NCBI GenBank assembly: GCA_024196135.1
Contig: JAMQCK010000100.1
Location: 1-64,000 of the forward strand
DNA from: Pleurotus ostreatus/Saccharomyces cerevisiae fusant
Taxonomy: Eukaryota; Opisthokonta
Length of the DNA stretch: 64,000 bases
Direction: 5' to 3'
A program made the translations under genes and the position numbers. Positions 1 to 10,514 of this stretch are shown here, piece after piece. The notes under the pieces were generated by a model. The model ran no database searches. It was not told the origin of the DNA and saw only the letters and a list, made by a program, of their open reading frames with translations. Position 1 is the first letter of the stretch; every line of letters begins with the position of its first letter.

Positions 1-17
1 GCTGATCTTGTATGTAG

Positions 18-1014
18 CTCGATCCCTCAAAGAACAAGACAATAGTCGACATACAAAATGAAGCCGCTGTGGAGGACGATGCGATGGATGTCGACCAGGA
101 TGCGCAGGACGATCAGGCTGACGAGCCGGAGATCGTGCCAATGCACGCTGGCGGGGCGAATGCCTTGCGCGAGAAGTTGCACGCCCGTATGGCCGCGTTC
201 AGGAATGGACGGGGAGCGAACGCAAATGGGAAGGACGCGTTGATCGAGGAGCGGCGGCGAGCGATGCGGGAGCGGCGGAGGAAGGAGACAAAGGAGAGGC
301 GAAGACAGGAGAAGTCTGCCAAGACTGCGAAGGTCAGTCGCATCCTTCTCGCTACGTCGATTGTGTCTAATGCATGCTTCCCTTCGTCCAGACCCAACTC
401 CTCGTCGAGCACTCCCCTCCCCCCCACGCGCAGGCTTCCACATCCAAGCGCACCGAAACCACCGTCGCCTTCAACGCCATCGAAGGGTCTACCAAAAAGG
501 GGAAGAAGGCCGTGTCGAACAACCCCACCAACCTCCTCTCCCACTTGCAAGCCCAAAAATCCAAGCTCGAGGCGCTTCCCGCGGACAAGCGCGCGGCGAT
601 CTCGGAGAAGAACCGCTGGGCGCGCGCGGAGGCGCGGCTGAGCGGCGCGAAGAACCCTGGCATCGCGGTCGCAGAGGACGGTGGGGAGGACGCGGAGGAG
701 AAGAAGCTGAAGAAGGCGGTGAAGCGGAAGGAAAAAGAGAAGGAGAAGAGCAAGAAGGCATGGTGCGTATTGAACTTTATAAACACTTGGATATCCGGAT
801 GGCTAACGTGCCGCACAGGGACGAGCGCAAAAAGCAAGTCACGCAGTCGATGGCGGTGCGCCAGGCGAAGCGGTCAGACAACATCGCGCAGAGGAACGAG
901 CGCAGAAAGAATCATGGGGCGAAACCGGGGAAGGGCAAGCAGCGCGCGGGCTTCGAGGGATCGAGCAGGAGCGTGAAGGTTGGCAAAGGTGGGAAGGGCA
1001 AGGGAAAGAAGTGA
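18..1014 (+). CDS. SURF6/Rrp14-type ribosome biogenesis protein, 5' end missing
   Basis: Exons 18..332, 392..762 and 819..1014 join in frame to give 293 residues. The first exon is entered through an acceptor at 16-17 that follows a CTGAT branch-like sequence, so the true start lies before the window. The C-terminal half has the lysine/arginine-rich helical pattern of the SURF6 domain, with a block close to DERKKQVTQSM followed by RQAKRSDNIAQRNERRKN and a Gly/Lys-rich end. Known family members (yeast Rrp14, human SURF6) are nucleolar and act in 18S and 25S rRNA maturation. The assignment rests on this C-terminal signature. The acidic/basic N-terminal part is less specific. Both internal introns are GT-AG (59 and 56 nt). 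Confidence 0.82.
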
Positions 1015-1433
1015 GAGCTTTGCCGTTCCAGGGTACTTCTGACTATCTCTATCCTGCTGCCTATGCCAACATGATGCTATGTCGACGTGAGCGCGATATC
1101 TTTCGACCTCCAGCTCGCATACGAGGCGATGGATCTGAGGTGCTTCGTTATACGCCTTTCGATTGCCATTACAAGGTGCGCTCTCTGATAAAGTTGGTCG
1201 CCCTTCGACCGCGCGATGTAAACTCTCGACACCGCGTTGTGGTGCCGGCTCCCCTCAGAACTACCGAGGGAGAATGCCCAGCCTCCAGGCCAGGCGCTTG
1301 TGAGGTGCTGAGCTGCGGGCTTGGTGTTGGTGCAGCAGTGATGTCATGGGGTGCTGCAGGTGAGCTCTCAATTTGCTGCTGACGGCTGTACCCCACAGAC
1401 CACTTGCGTCCCACCACCACCACCACTACCACT
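1015..1433. other. Intergenic between the SURF6 and Sec9 genes
   Basis: No gene seen. It should hold the SURF6 3' UTR and the promoter and 5' UTR of the t-SNARE gene. A run of ACC/ACT triplets lies immediately before the chosen ATG at 1434. Confidence 0.6.
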
Positions 1434-2342
1434 ATGCCTCTGATCAGAAAGTCCAAGCCTGCTATACCGCCCGTCGACGAGGCTACCATGGGACAGGACA
1501 AGTACCATCGGAACGCGCGCATCGGCGATACATATGCTCGGAGCTCAGAGCACACCGCCCTCGACCGCGATCGCGCGGAGCTCTTTGCTGGCTACAACCC
1601 TTCCAAGCCGCCTTCGCATCAGTTTGAAGACGGCGGCGACATGGGCACCGAGGAGAACATTGAGTCCATCAAACAGCAGACGCGCCAGCTCAAGCAAGAA
1701 GACGTCGGCACCACCCGCAACGCCCTGCGCACCGCGCTCGAGGCGGAGCAGGTCGCGCGCGACACGCTCGGAAAGATCGGTGACCAGTCCGAGCGCCTCG
1801 CGAACAGCGAGCGCTACCTTGATATGTCGCGGACGAAGGCGGGCGCGGCGGACGACAAGGTCGTCGAGCTGAAGAAGCTCAACCGCTCGATCTTCCGGCC
1901 CGTGATCACGTTTCACAAGGACGCGAAGCGCGCGGCGCAGGAGGCGAAGGTGCAGCAGCGGTATGAGGAAGAACGCGAGGGGCGCGCGCAGGCGATGATG
2001 GAGGTGCGCGGGACGAGGAATCGGCTCGAGGAAGCAGGGGCCGCTGGATCGAGGTTCGGTAATGGGAAGGAGAGGACGTCTGCGGAGCTGGCAAACCGCA
2101 AGGAGCAATGCCAGAGGTACCAGTTCGAGGCGACGGAGAGCGATGAGGAGATCGAGGACGAGCTGGACGATAATCTGGACGAGATCGGGAGCGTTGCGGA
2201 GCGGCTGAAGGCCCTGGGGTCGGCGATGGGTGATGAGATTGACGAGCAGACGGGTCGCGTGCAGCGCATTGGCGACAAGTCTGCATCGTTGGACACTGGC
2301 ATCTTTCATAGCACGCAGCGCATGAAGAAATTCGCCAAGTAG
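1434..2342 (+). CDS. Sec9/SNAP-25-family t-SNARE (Qb+Qc)
   Basis: Single exon, 302 residues. Two SNARE helices separated by a linker are visible: the first around residues 80-145, with the central-layer Gln in GDQSERL, and the second over the last 70 residues, with Gln in IDEQTGRVQRI. This is the architecture of fungal Sec9, the plasma-membrane Q-SNARE that pairs with Sso and Snc proteins in exocytosis. There is no membrane segment, as expected. The N-terminus is basic and disordered, and shorter than in yeast Sec9. An in-frame ATG at 1404 would add ten residues, mostly threonine from an ACC-type repeat. The ATG at 1434 (MPLIRKSKP) is preferred because it starts a normal-looking basic N-terminus. 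Confidence 0.9.
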   Translation: MPLIRKSKPAIPPVDEATMGQDKYHRNARIGDTYARSSEHTALDRDRAELFAGYNPSKPPSHQFEDGGDMGTEENIESIKQQTRQLKQEDVGTTRNALRTALEAEQVARDTLGKIGDQSERLANSERYLDMSRTKAGAADDKVVELKKLNRSIFRPVITFHKDAKRAAQEAKVQQRYEEEREGRAQAMMEVRGTRNRLEEAGAAGSRFGNGKERTSAELANRKEQCQRYQFEATESDEEIEDELDDNLDEIGSVAERLKALGSAMGDEIDEQTGRVQRIGDKSASLDTGIFHSTQRMKKFAK

Positions 2343-2418
2343 GTTTGTGCATATTGGGTACCATGTTGAGGGCCGTTCGTGTACATGTTCATAGTGCTAC
2401 AACACACACTATCCTCGT

Positions 2419-3691
2419 TCAATGCAACCACGGAATCTGCAACTTTCCCTCCAAACCCAGTACACTCCGCGCTGTCCCAAGATAAGTCGACGGCGCAGGC
2501 CTCCCTCCATTCAACATTACCTCTATCAATTCGGGCGGAGTCGTCGCCGCGAACCAAATGAACGTAGACAGCCTTCCAAGCGCTCGCGTCGCTCTACTCT
2601 CTTGTACTCCCAGCCGTTTCCCCAGCCCAATGATCCCGTCCTCGAGCGTGATCCAAAGAGCCTGGAGGATGAAGAATCTCATTGACTTCCCAGGGCTGCG
2701 ATCTAGCTGGCGGTCGCCGATCTCGTGCAGAAGCCCAGAAACGATGAACCCGGCGTATAGCTGAATGTAGGAAGACGCCTTGGTGCCCGGCGTCGCGTCG
2801 GCAGCTCGAGCGAGCCATTTCCCGTACGAGCTGACGAACTGAGAGGATATGGTCAGGTCGCGCCTTCGACTTTAATTATTTGGGTCGAGGATTTCAGAGG
2901 CTTACCCTCCGCAAAATGCCATGCCATACGCGACCCCATGTACGCCGCACCGTGTATGCATCCCAGAAGCTGCCAAACATCGGTGGCCATAGCTGTGGAG
3001 CCCAGACCCCGGAAGCAACGCAGAGGACGGCAAGCGCCTCGTACTGGATGGCGAAGTTGACCCACAGCTTAGTCCAGCACGCGTAGCAGTTAAGCACCTG
3101 GAATAAGACGGTCTCCGGGGTTGAGCCATAAGGGTAGCTTCCCTCGTACAGGGCGACGAGATCCGAGATGAGGCAGTAGACGATGAGCCAGAGGAAGTGT
3201 TCAACAACATAAGAGCCTCGCGATTGACCTTTGGGGACCTGTCGGAGATGGGGCAACTGGAAACGTCTGAGCTTATGTTCGTCATTGCGAGCGAGGTAGA
3301 AGAAACGCACCTGCTTATTCCACCCTACACCACGGAACGACGCAACGAGGCATGCTGCCCACCATATGCGCTGTAGCAGAGGCATATCCTTCGCCTTATG
3401 CTTATCATCTAGATGCTGAGTCCAATCCGTCAATGGGTTGGTGATAAAGTAGAAGTGAATGGCGGTCATTGGCATCCACGCGCACAACAAGGTGCCCATC
3501 GAGTACGTGCTGAAGATGCCCTCCATAGCGACGTTCTTGTTCACCCAGTTCGCTAGGAGCAGTTGCGCGGCAAGGATGAGAAGCCGAACCATGGCTGGTG
3601 GTCGTGTGGCGATGACTAAGAAAATTGGCAGGAGCATGAGGGCTTCGCATAGCGCGACCAGCGCTTGAGGGTTGTACAGGCGCTCCGTCAT
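2419..3691 (-). CDS. Wax-synthase-like MBOAT_2 acyltransferase, copy 1
   Basis: Minus-strand exons 3311..3691, 3256..2906 and 2838..2419 give 383 residues. The protein is hydrophobic with several membrane segments. It has the wax-synthase-type motif WPPMFGSFWDAYTVRRTWGR just before the last intron and the conserved His-Glu pair (SGLLHE, His about 282) expected to be catalytic in membrane-bound O-acyltransferases. Such proteins esterify alcohols or terpenoid hydroxyls using acyl-CoA. The substrate cannot be read from sequence. The 54-nt intron 3257..3310 has no in-frame stop, so retention would add 18 residues. It is called an intron because the neighbouring paralogue has a non-coding intron at exactly this place. 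Tandem with the next copy, same strand. Confidence 0.85.
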
Positions 3692-4205
3692 GGTGAAGAT
3701 GGGATTCCGCGGTCCCCGCTAACTGATCTTATATACGTGCGCCTGTCCCGTTTCGTGTCGAAGAAGTGGATAATGCCATGCAGCTAGCTAGTCGAGCTTC
3801 TTTACTTACCTTGGATCGCGGAGGCGCCAACTCTTCGAAGGGCGAGGTGGTTCGGTGGTCCTTATCCTCTTGGACTGCAGCGCGAGCACCGACACAAGAC
3901 AGCGCTACACATCTATGCGGAAGCGCAGAGGAGACTGTTACAGCGAGTTAAGGAAGAAAACATCATCCAGCTGAAACAGCGAGCTCGTTAGGAGATGAGT
4001 GTCAGGTTCAAGTTCCTGCGTACACGTGTCAGTCACGGCCCTTGCATCGGCAGTTTCCGAGGGACTCAGGACTTTCTCGGCTTGTTCCCGGCCTCTCTGC
4101 TTCGTCTTCGACTTGTGTCCGTTACCAACAGGCCTATCTGTGCTATCCACACTCTAACGCACTGACTTTGCATCAATACTGCCATGCATCGAGCTCGGAT
4201 AGTAC
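3692..4205. other. Intergenic between the two acyltransferase genes
   Basis: Holds the upstream region of copy 1 and the 3' flank of copy 2. Apart from the TATA-like site near 3730, nothing recognisable is seen. Confidence 0.6.
3727..3736 (-). promoter_or_regulatory. TATA box of acyltransferase copy 1
   Basis: Reads TATATAAG on the minus strand, about 40 bp upstream of the ATG at 3691. The other copy has a matching element, which supports function. Confidence 0.5.
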
Positions 4206-5529
4206 CTAGTAATGAGGTTCAGGCCATGGAATCTCCAGCTTCCCCTCCATGCCCAGCGCGTTCCAGGCCGCCCCGATGAACGACCCGGAAGTTGGAGGAT
4301 AGGGCTTCCCATTGATATCCGACATAACACTCGTCAACGCCGGCGTCGTAGCACAGAACCAGAGGAGCACCGATAGACCGCCCAACGCCCGGGTCGCCCT
4401 GCTCTCTCTGATGCCCAATCTCATACCCAGCCCGATGACAGCGTCTTCGAAGGTGATATAGAGAGCTTGCATGATGAAGAATCTCAAGGATCGTCCGAAG
4501 GTGCTATCCAGTTGGCGGCCGCCGACCTCGTGTATGAGGCCGGAGACGAGGAAGGCGGTGTAGAGCTGGGTGTAGGAAGAGGCTTTGGTTCCTGGTGAGG
4601 CGCCAATCTTGCTTGCCAGCCACTTGCCATGGGAGATGAGGAACTGAGGGCGGTAAGCAGGTCATACACGAGAGAGATATTACTATCGAAGACTCACCCT
4701 CCGCAGAATGCAATGCCACACACGCCCCCACGTTCGTCTGACCGTATACGCATCCCAGAAGCTGCCGAACATTGGCGGCCACAGTTGCGGCTCCCAAAGC
4801 CCCAGGCTGACCGCCAGGATCGCGATCAACTCGTACTGGATGTTAAACCCCGCCCACGCGTTTGCCCAGAATGCGCAGGAGTTGAGTGCCTGGAACACTG
4901 GTCCCTGCGAGGAAGCGGGGAACGCTTCGGCTGCGCGGGACGATGTGATGGGGTTGCTGATGAGGTACAGGTTGACCATGTCGGCGAAGAAGATGTAGAA
5001 GACCAGCCACAGCGAGTGCTCGACGATGTACGAGCCTCGAGACTGTCCTTTAGGAATCTGCCGAAGATGAGGTACCTGTACACGAGGGTTGAGTCAAGGC
5101 CGATGAAGCGGACGGAAGAGCCTGATCAGGTCAGCACGGGAGACATACCGGCTTGCTCCATCCCACGCCGCGAAATGATGCAACAAGACAGGTTGCCCAC
5201 CAGATTCGCTCGAGCAGAGGCATATCCTTCGCTGGTCGCTTATCGTAGAGGTGCCGTGTGCCATCAGTGAATGGATCGGTCAGAAAGTAGAAGTGTATGG
5301 CAGTGAAGAGTGGCCAGCCGTAGAGCAAGCATCCAAGGGAGTATGTGAGGAAGACATCCCCCAAGGTGATAGTCGTGTTGCCCGAGTTCGCAAATAGCAG
5401 TTGCGCGGCAAACACGGCCAGCCTGACTACGGCAGGCGGCCGTGTCGCAATGACCAGAGGAATTAGAAGGAGCATGACGAAGATAGAAGCCACGATGACC
5501 CACCAAGGGTCCAGCAAGCGCTCCGCCAT
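4206..5529 (-). CDS. Wax-synthase-like MBOAT_2 acyltransferase, copy 2
   Basis: Minus-strand exons 5529..5149, 5075..4698 and 4643..4206 give 398 residues. It is a clear paralogue of copy 1: first exons of identical length (381 nt), both introns at the same positions, the shared WPPMFGSFWDAYTVRRTWGR motif, and a conserved SGLIHEVG with the likely catalytic His at about 291. The first intron here is 73 nt with in-frame stops, which is the main evidence that the equivalent in-frame stretch in copy 1 is also an intron. The start MAERLLDP matches MTERLYNP of copy 1. Two in-frame ATGs lie further upstream (5544, 5598). Expected to be an integral membrane acyltransferase. Substrate unknown. Confidence 0.86.
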
Positions 5530-5989
5530 GGCAAGCTTCGACATCTGGACGCTGGGGACAATCCCACATACCTTCAGCCTTATATATGTTGCCCACAACC
5601 ATCATGTGTAGCATAACACGAGTTTGGTAGGCGCCCGCGCATCCGCTCGCAAAAGTAGTGGGCCAAACGCAAGCCCTCTCGGAGACTTGCGGAGAAAATC
5701 ATGTTCAAGTTATGCGCACGTGGACGTCACGAACACGACATCCGGCACTTGCCGGCGGGATCCGCATTGCAAATCCGAGACATGAGTGCGTTCCTTGCCT
5801 CACGACCCCCATCTCTGGACGCGCCCCCTCCCTTTTATGCAGCTGACTCGACGCGCCCTTCATTCCACGAATCTTTTCTCTCTACCTCTCATCTTCAAGA
5901 ATACTCAGAATACGGCTTCATCGCCGCACACGCCCAGCGTCATCCCCACACCCTTGCCACGACCGACGTAATCGCCCAGAACACAGAGC
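5530..5989. other. Divergent intergenic region
   Basis: Lies between two genes transcribed away from each other (acyltransferase copy 2 and the orphan at 5990). No other gene seen. Confidence 0.6.
5579..5588 (-). promoter_or_regulatory. TATA box of acyltransferase copy 2
   Basis: Reads ATATATAAGG on the minus strand, about 50 bp upstream of the chosen ATG at 5529. This supports that start over the ATG at 5598, which would lie upstream of the box. Confidence 0.55.
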
Positions 5990-6782
5990 ATGATCCTGGA
6001 CACGAGGGGCGACCGCCGCGCGCATCGGCGGGCAGCGTCGGTGTCTACACCGCACGTGCTGAAGGCTGCAGACGAGGGGAGGAGCGAGGGAACAGGGACG
6101 GGGTTGTCCCGGATCGTCACTCGAGTGCGGCGATCGTTCAGTCACTCGTACAAGAGACGACGTACAGACGAAAACGAGCAGGAATGGGTGCGTCGCTTGC
6201 TGAGGAAAACCTTTAGAGATACTGAACGAGACGTAGGGAACGTCATCGCACGCAACACCGGCAGACCGATTGCCGCATGCTCAAGTGACCCCTAGACCGA
6301 CTGCTGCCATTGCCCTCCATCCCTCATTCTCCTCTCGTCCGACCATCGAGCAGATAGCAATGGGCTTGCACGTATCACGGACACCACATTTGCGCGGCGG
6401 CACACCCCGCGGACCACCTACCGCCGCTTCTCCTTCTCCGCAGCGCCGAGCAAGCCCTATGCCCCCACCGTCCCGCTCCGCACTCAAGCAAGCGACACCT
6501 AGGCCACCAAGCTCTGCAGGGACGACCATAACACCCGGCATGTCCGCCTCAGGCTCAACTGCGGACACGAGTACGCTGGAGACACCGACAAGCGTGGCGC
6601 AGCCGGCCGCAAAACCGGGGAAGGCTCGGGGGGCGGGCTTCCGACGCATGTCCGCCTTCCTTATACACTCTCGCGCGCCGCCTGCGTCCCCGCCTGCGCA
6701 CAAAACATCGCCGAGGGCCAGCATCGACAGCCCGCGGCGTCGAGTCGTGCGCTTTGAGGGCGCTGATGACCCCGACGCATGA
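5990..6782 (+). CDS. Disordered basidiomycete orphan protein
   Basis: Exons 5990..6187 and 6237..6782 join in phase 0 across a 49-nt GTGCGT...TAG intron with a CTGAAC branch, giving 247 residues. The protein is rich in Ser, Pro, Thr and Arg. A short ordered-looking segment (PTIEQIAMGLHVSRTPHLRG) lies in the middle, and two other basic patches (GFRRMSAFL, PRRRVVRFEG) are present. The family was not recognised. The VRRSFSHSYKRRR cluster could be a nuclear signal, which is inference. Start chosen as the first ATG with a continuous frame. An alternative upstream ATG (5701) lies in another frame. Confidence 0.6.
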
Positions 6783-7545
6783 ACTCGTCATGCATGTTCA
6801 TATCGAATCTATCTATAGAGGGTTTGTGTCTTTCAGCAGTTTCGTCGGGATAGTGGTCGTACTTTGCAGCAGCATTCTAGTCTTCTCTTCTCCATTACAC
6901 CTGTGCATCGCAGTTCGCCTTCTTCTTAGCTATCCCCTCTTAATCGCACTTCTATCATGTTCATGAATTTCAGCTTTCACCTGCTTCATGATTTAACTAT
7001 CGGTATACGCCAGGAATCGCGCGCCTTGTGTACATAGTAGTACCCCGCTCTTACCCGTCCACATAGTGTTCGAGTAGACATGCGCCTACCCACACTCATT
7101 CAACTTACTATGTACTATGTTCGTGTATTGCTAGCTACATACTACCCTGTTGTTACTATCCAATAAACCTTCACGCTTAACTCTACGTATGTGGCGCGCG
7201 GGTGGCACCCATGCACCCAGTCGACTCAGACCTCCGGTTCTGAATGCGGTTGCCCCTTTTCCTGCTGACAAGAGCCGGAGACGCAGAAAGAAATAGGGAG
7301 ACATCAGAGCGCTCGCATGTTGGACGTATCTTGCGACGGTGAACAAGGCGGAAGACTACGAGAACTTGGAGTTCAAGAAGGCGGTTGGGGCTCTAAAAAC
7401 GTGACTCGGCAAGTGCCGCACCAGTCACGCCGACACCCGACGAATACCCCCAATACTCTGACAATTCTCATCCTCCGCTCACCACTCCCGCCCAGCCTAC
7501 GACTCGCCTAATCGCCCCGCGCCTCTCCACGAACTTGCACGACGC
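6783..7545. other. Intergenic, orphan 3' UTR and J-protein promoter
   Basis: No gene supported. The first half is T-rich and looks like a 3' UTR or terminator region. The second half is upstream of the J-protein ATG at 7546. Confidence 0.5.
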
Positions 7546-9475
7546 ATGGCACCTGTTGACACCGAATACTATGACCTGGTGCGCGGGGAACAAACGGGAC
7601 GCCACCACAGCATGGACTGACTCTCCCCCCTTTCCCCTCAACCCAGCTTGGCGTCGCGCCGGATGTGAACGAACTGGACTTGAAGAAGGCGTACAGGAAG
7701 CAGGCCATCAAGGTGCGTCAAGGACCTCTTGCAAATTTGCACGAAATTGACGGAGAACGATCAGTACCATCCAGATAAGAACCCGTCGCCGGATGCTGAG
7801 GAGAAGTTCAAGGATATCAGGTACGTGACTAGCATTAGGGTGCGATGAGGTACTGAAAGTTTCCCTGCAGCAAGGCGTACCAGGTCCTCTCGGATCCGGT
7901 AAGCTCACGGCCTTCAACAAGAAGGATGCGCCTATTTGCTCACAAAACATCCCTTAGAACCTGCGAGTCGTCTATGACAAGCATGGCAAGTCCATGGTAT
8001 GTCTACTTCGTAGAACTTACAGTTGCGAAACTGACTCGGATGTTAGACGGAGGCCCAAGGCTCCTTTAGCATGGAGGATGCGGCCGGCTTCTTCGCGAAT
8101 GTGTTCGGCGGCGAGAGATTCGTTGACTATGTGCGTGGTGTATCCCTCCCTTCCGTACATCTCCCTGACATACGCTATTCAGATTGGCGAGATTTCCATC
8201 ATGAAAGACATGACAACTGCCGCAACCACGATGATGACCGATGAAGAGAAGGCCGAGCTCGAGAAGGAGATGAGTGGCGGTGCTACCAACGGTGCCTCTA
8301 CCCCCACCCCTGCCTCTGTCAACGGTGCAGCCGCGGGTACAGCCCCGACCACGCCAGAGAAGCCTTCCGCTGACCCCGCGTCGCCTACCCCCACGCACCC
8401 GACCCCGGAGCGCCACGGTTCGAGTCTGGTACCGCACTCCCCTGAAGAAGAGCCTTCATCCTCCGCTTCCGTCAACTCGAAGCGCTCCTCGAAGCCCCCG
8501 TCACCCAAGCCGAAGCTGACGCCCGAGCAAAGAGAGCAACTTCGTCAACAGGAGAAGGAGCGCCGCGAGGCCATGGAGAAGCGCATCCACACCCTCGCCG
8601 ACAAGCTCAAAGATCGCCTCCGGCCGTACGTTGAAGCGACATCTGACGATGAGCGCAAGGCGTGGGAAGAGCGCATGCGTCGGGAGGCAGAGGACCTCAA
8701 GATGGAGAGCTTCGGCGTCGAGCTGCTGCACACGATCGGGAACATGTACATGATGAAAGGGAGCAGCACGCTCAAGTCGCGCAAATTCCTTGGGATTCCG
8801 GGATTCTTCTCCAGGCTGAAGGAGAAAGGTGCGATGGCGAAGGATGTGTGGGGCGTGATCGGGAGCGCGTTGAGCGTTCGGGACGCGATTGCGGAGATGG
8901 AGAAGTGGCAAGCGATTGGAGCTTTGCCCGAGGAGGAGTTGGCGGCTATGGAGAAGGACTTTACGGGCAAGTTGCTGCTGGCGAGTTGGCGAGGCGCGCG
9001 CATGGAGGTCAACCAGGTCCTGCGAGAGGTTAGTTGCTTTGCGGCAATGTCAAGTGCAAGACTGACACGATTGTTAGGCCATCGACCTCACGCTGAAGGA
9101 CCCGGAGGTCAAGGACGACGTCATCTACGCCCGTGCCAAGGGCCTGCTCATCCTGGGCGCCGTCTTCAAGAGCACCAAGCCAGACGAGTCTGACGAGGAA
9201 CGCCGAGAGCTTGAAAGGTTTGTGTCAAGGTCCTATGAAATGCCGTTCCGAACTGACAACGATGATCCTGCAGGATGGTTGCTGACGCCGCTGCACCTAA
9301 AACGCGCCAGCAAATCAAGGCTCAGCGCGCGCGTCGCGAGGAGGCCATTCGCAAGAAGCTCGCTGCGGAGGCGCACAAGACACCAGTTGAGGGTGCTGCC
9401 GCAACGCCGGAGACCACGGCGGCGCCCAAGGTGGAGGAGAAGAAGGAAGAGGAAGTCCCTGTTGTCAAGGCTTGA
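7546..9475 (+). CDS. Caj1/Djp1-type J-domain co-chaperone
   Basis: Nine exons: 7546..7578, 7647..7712, 7765..7820, 7871..7898, 7958..7996, 8047..8130, 8183..9028, 9078..9217 and 9274..9475, giving 497 residues. The J domain occupies about residues 6-70, with the Hsp70-stimulating HPD tripeptide at 35-37 (YHPDKNP). A Ser/Pro/Thr-rich linker follows. Then comes a long helical region resembling the DnaJ-X domain of Caj1/Djp1 proteins, from about residue 190 to the basic C-terminus. There is no zinc-finger or classical client-binding domain. Yeast relatives act with Hsp70 in peroxisomal import and membrane-protein targeting. The J domain is cut by five small introns, whereas the rest lies almost entirely in one exon. 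Confidence 0.9.
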
Positions 9476-10514
9476 TGCGTGCGGATCATATATCCCAATT
9501 GCTGAGGACGCATCTCTGAGCCTCCCCCCTCAATTCCAACTCGCCTCACTTCTTAACAGTTAGTGTACGTATCTTTCTCACCATTGCGGACAATCCTTCC
9601 CTTTCCTCCTCAGTACCCCCTTCCTTCCCATCACAGTACTCCTTACGCTTCGCTCAATACGTCGCACACCGGGCAGGAGAAATGCCTGCACCGCTCGCTT
9701 TCCATCGTATCGCTGACGACTTCCATACATGTTTATGCTTTGATGAGTATATATTCTCGCGGATCTACGTACATTATCACTAGTCTAGACGTCTGCATCG
9801 GTCTAATGTCACTCATTGGGTTTTGTTTTCGGCATTGTGGACGAGTGTGATCACAAACACGCACAAATAAAAACATGAAGCGGATGCAAGATTTGTGGCG
9901 CTGACGCTCGACTTCGACCTTACCCTCACGTCTTTCTTGAAAACACACTGGTCATTGGCAAGTGCTGCTCTGCAGCGAATGAAATAAGAGGTCGTATCTC
10001 CTTATACTCCTGTCGACCTGAGCGCCGCGGCTTTCCTATCTCTGCCTCGAGAACCAATATCCGCGACTATGATAATGCAGACCTCTGGGCCTCGTCTTTC
10101 ACCGTTTTTCTTAAACGAAGTTCCCCGCGGAGCTTCCAACGAATGGCTGTCTTACGTGCGTCATCGTGGCTCCCCGTCCTCAGCTTCTTCATCCAGCGAA
10201 GTCGAGCGGATCCTACACCTGCACGCTGAACGAATCCCATGTGCTCTTGGGGTGGTCCTCATTCTGGAGCTACGTTGTATACCGTCTACGGCTCGCCCTG
10301 AGAACCCGACGGGATGCCACCTTGGGCGATACACGGCACTTATCAAAAGCCCGCGCTCATCGGACGCAGATTGCACGCAGCAGCCCCGCGAGCCCGCATT
10401 ACATCGAGTGCGTGCATGGGGTTGGCAGCCTGGGCATCGCGTATATAAGGAGGCGGCGGCCCACGTATGCGGGTCGATTCCGCCCCGCCCCACTACCCTT
10501 CGTCAGCTGCCCCC
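9476..10514. other. Intergenic between J-protein and M20 genes
   Basis: T/C-rich 3' UTR-like sequence to about 9800. Beyond that only short overlapping ORFs, none convincing. A TATA box at 10442 belongs to the next gene. Confidence 0.55.
10442..10449 (+). promoter_or_regulatory. TATA box of M20 gene
   Basis: TATATAAG about 70 bp before the ATG at 10515. Confidence 0.6.
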
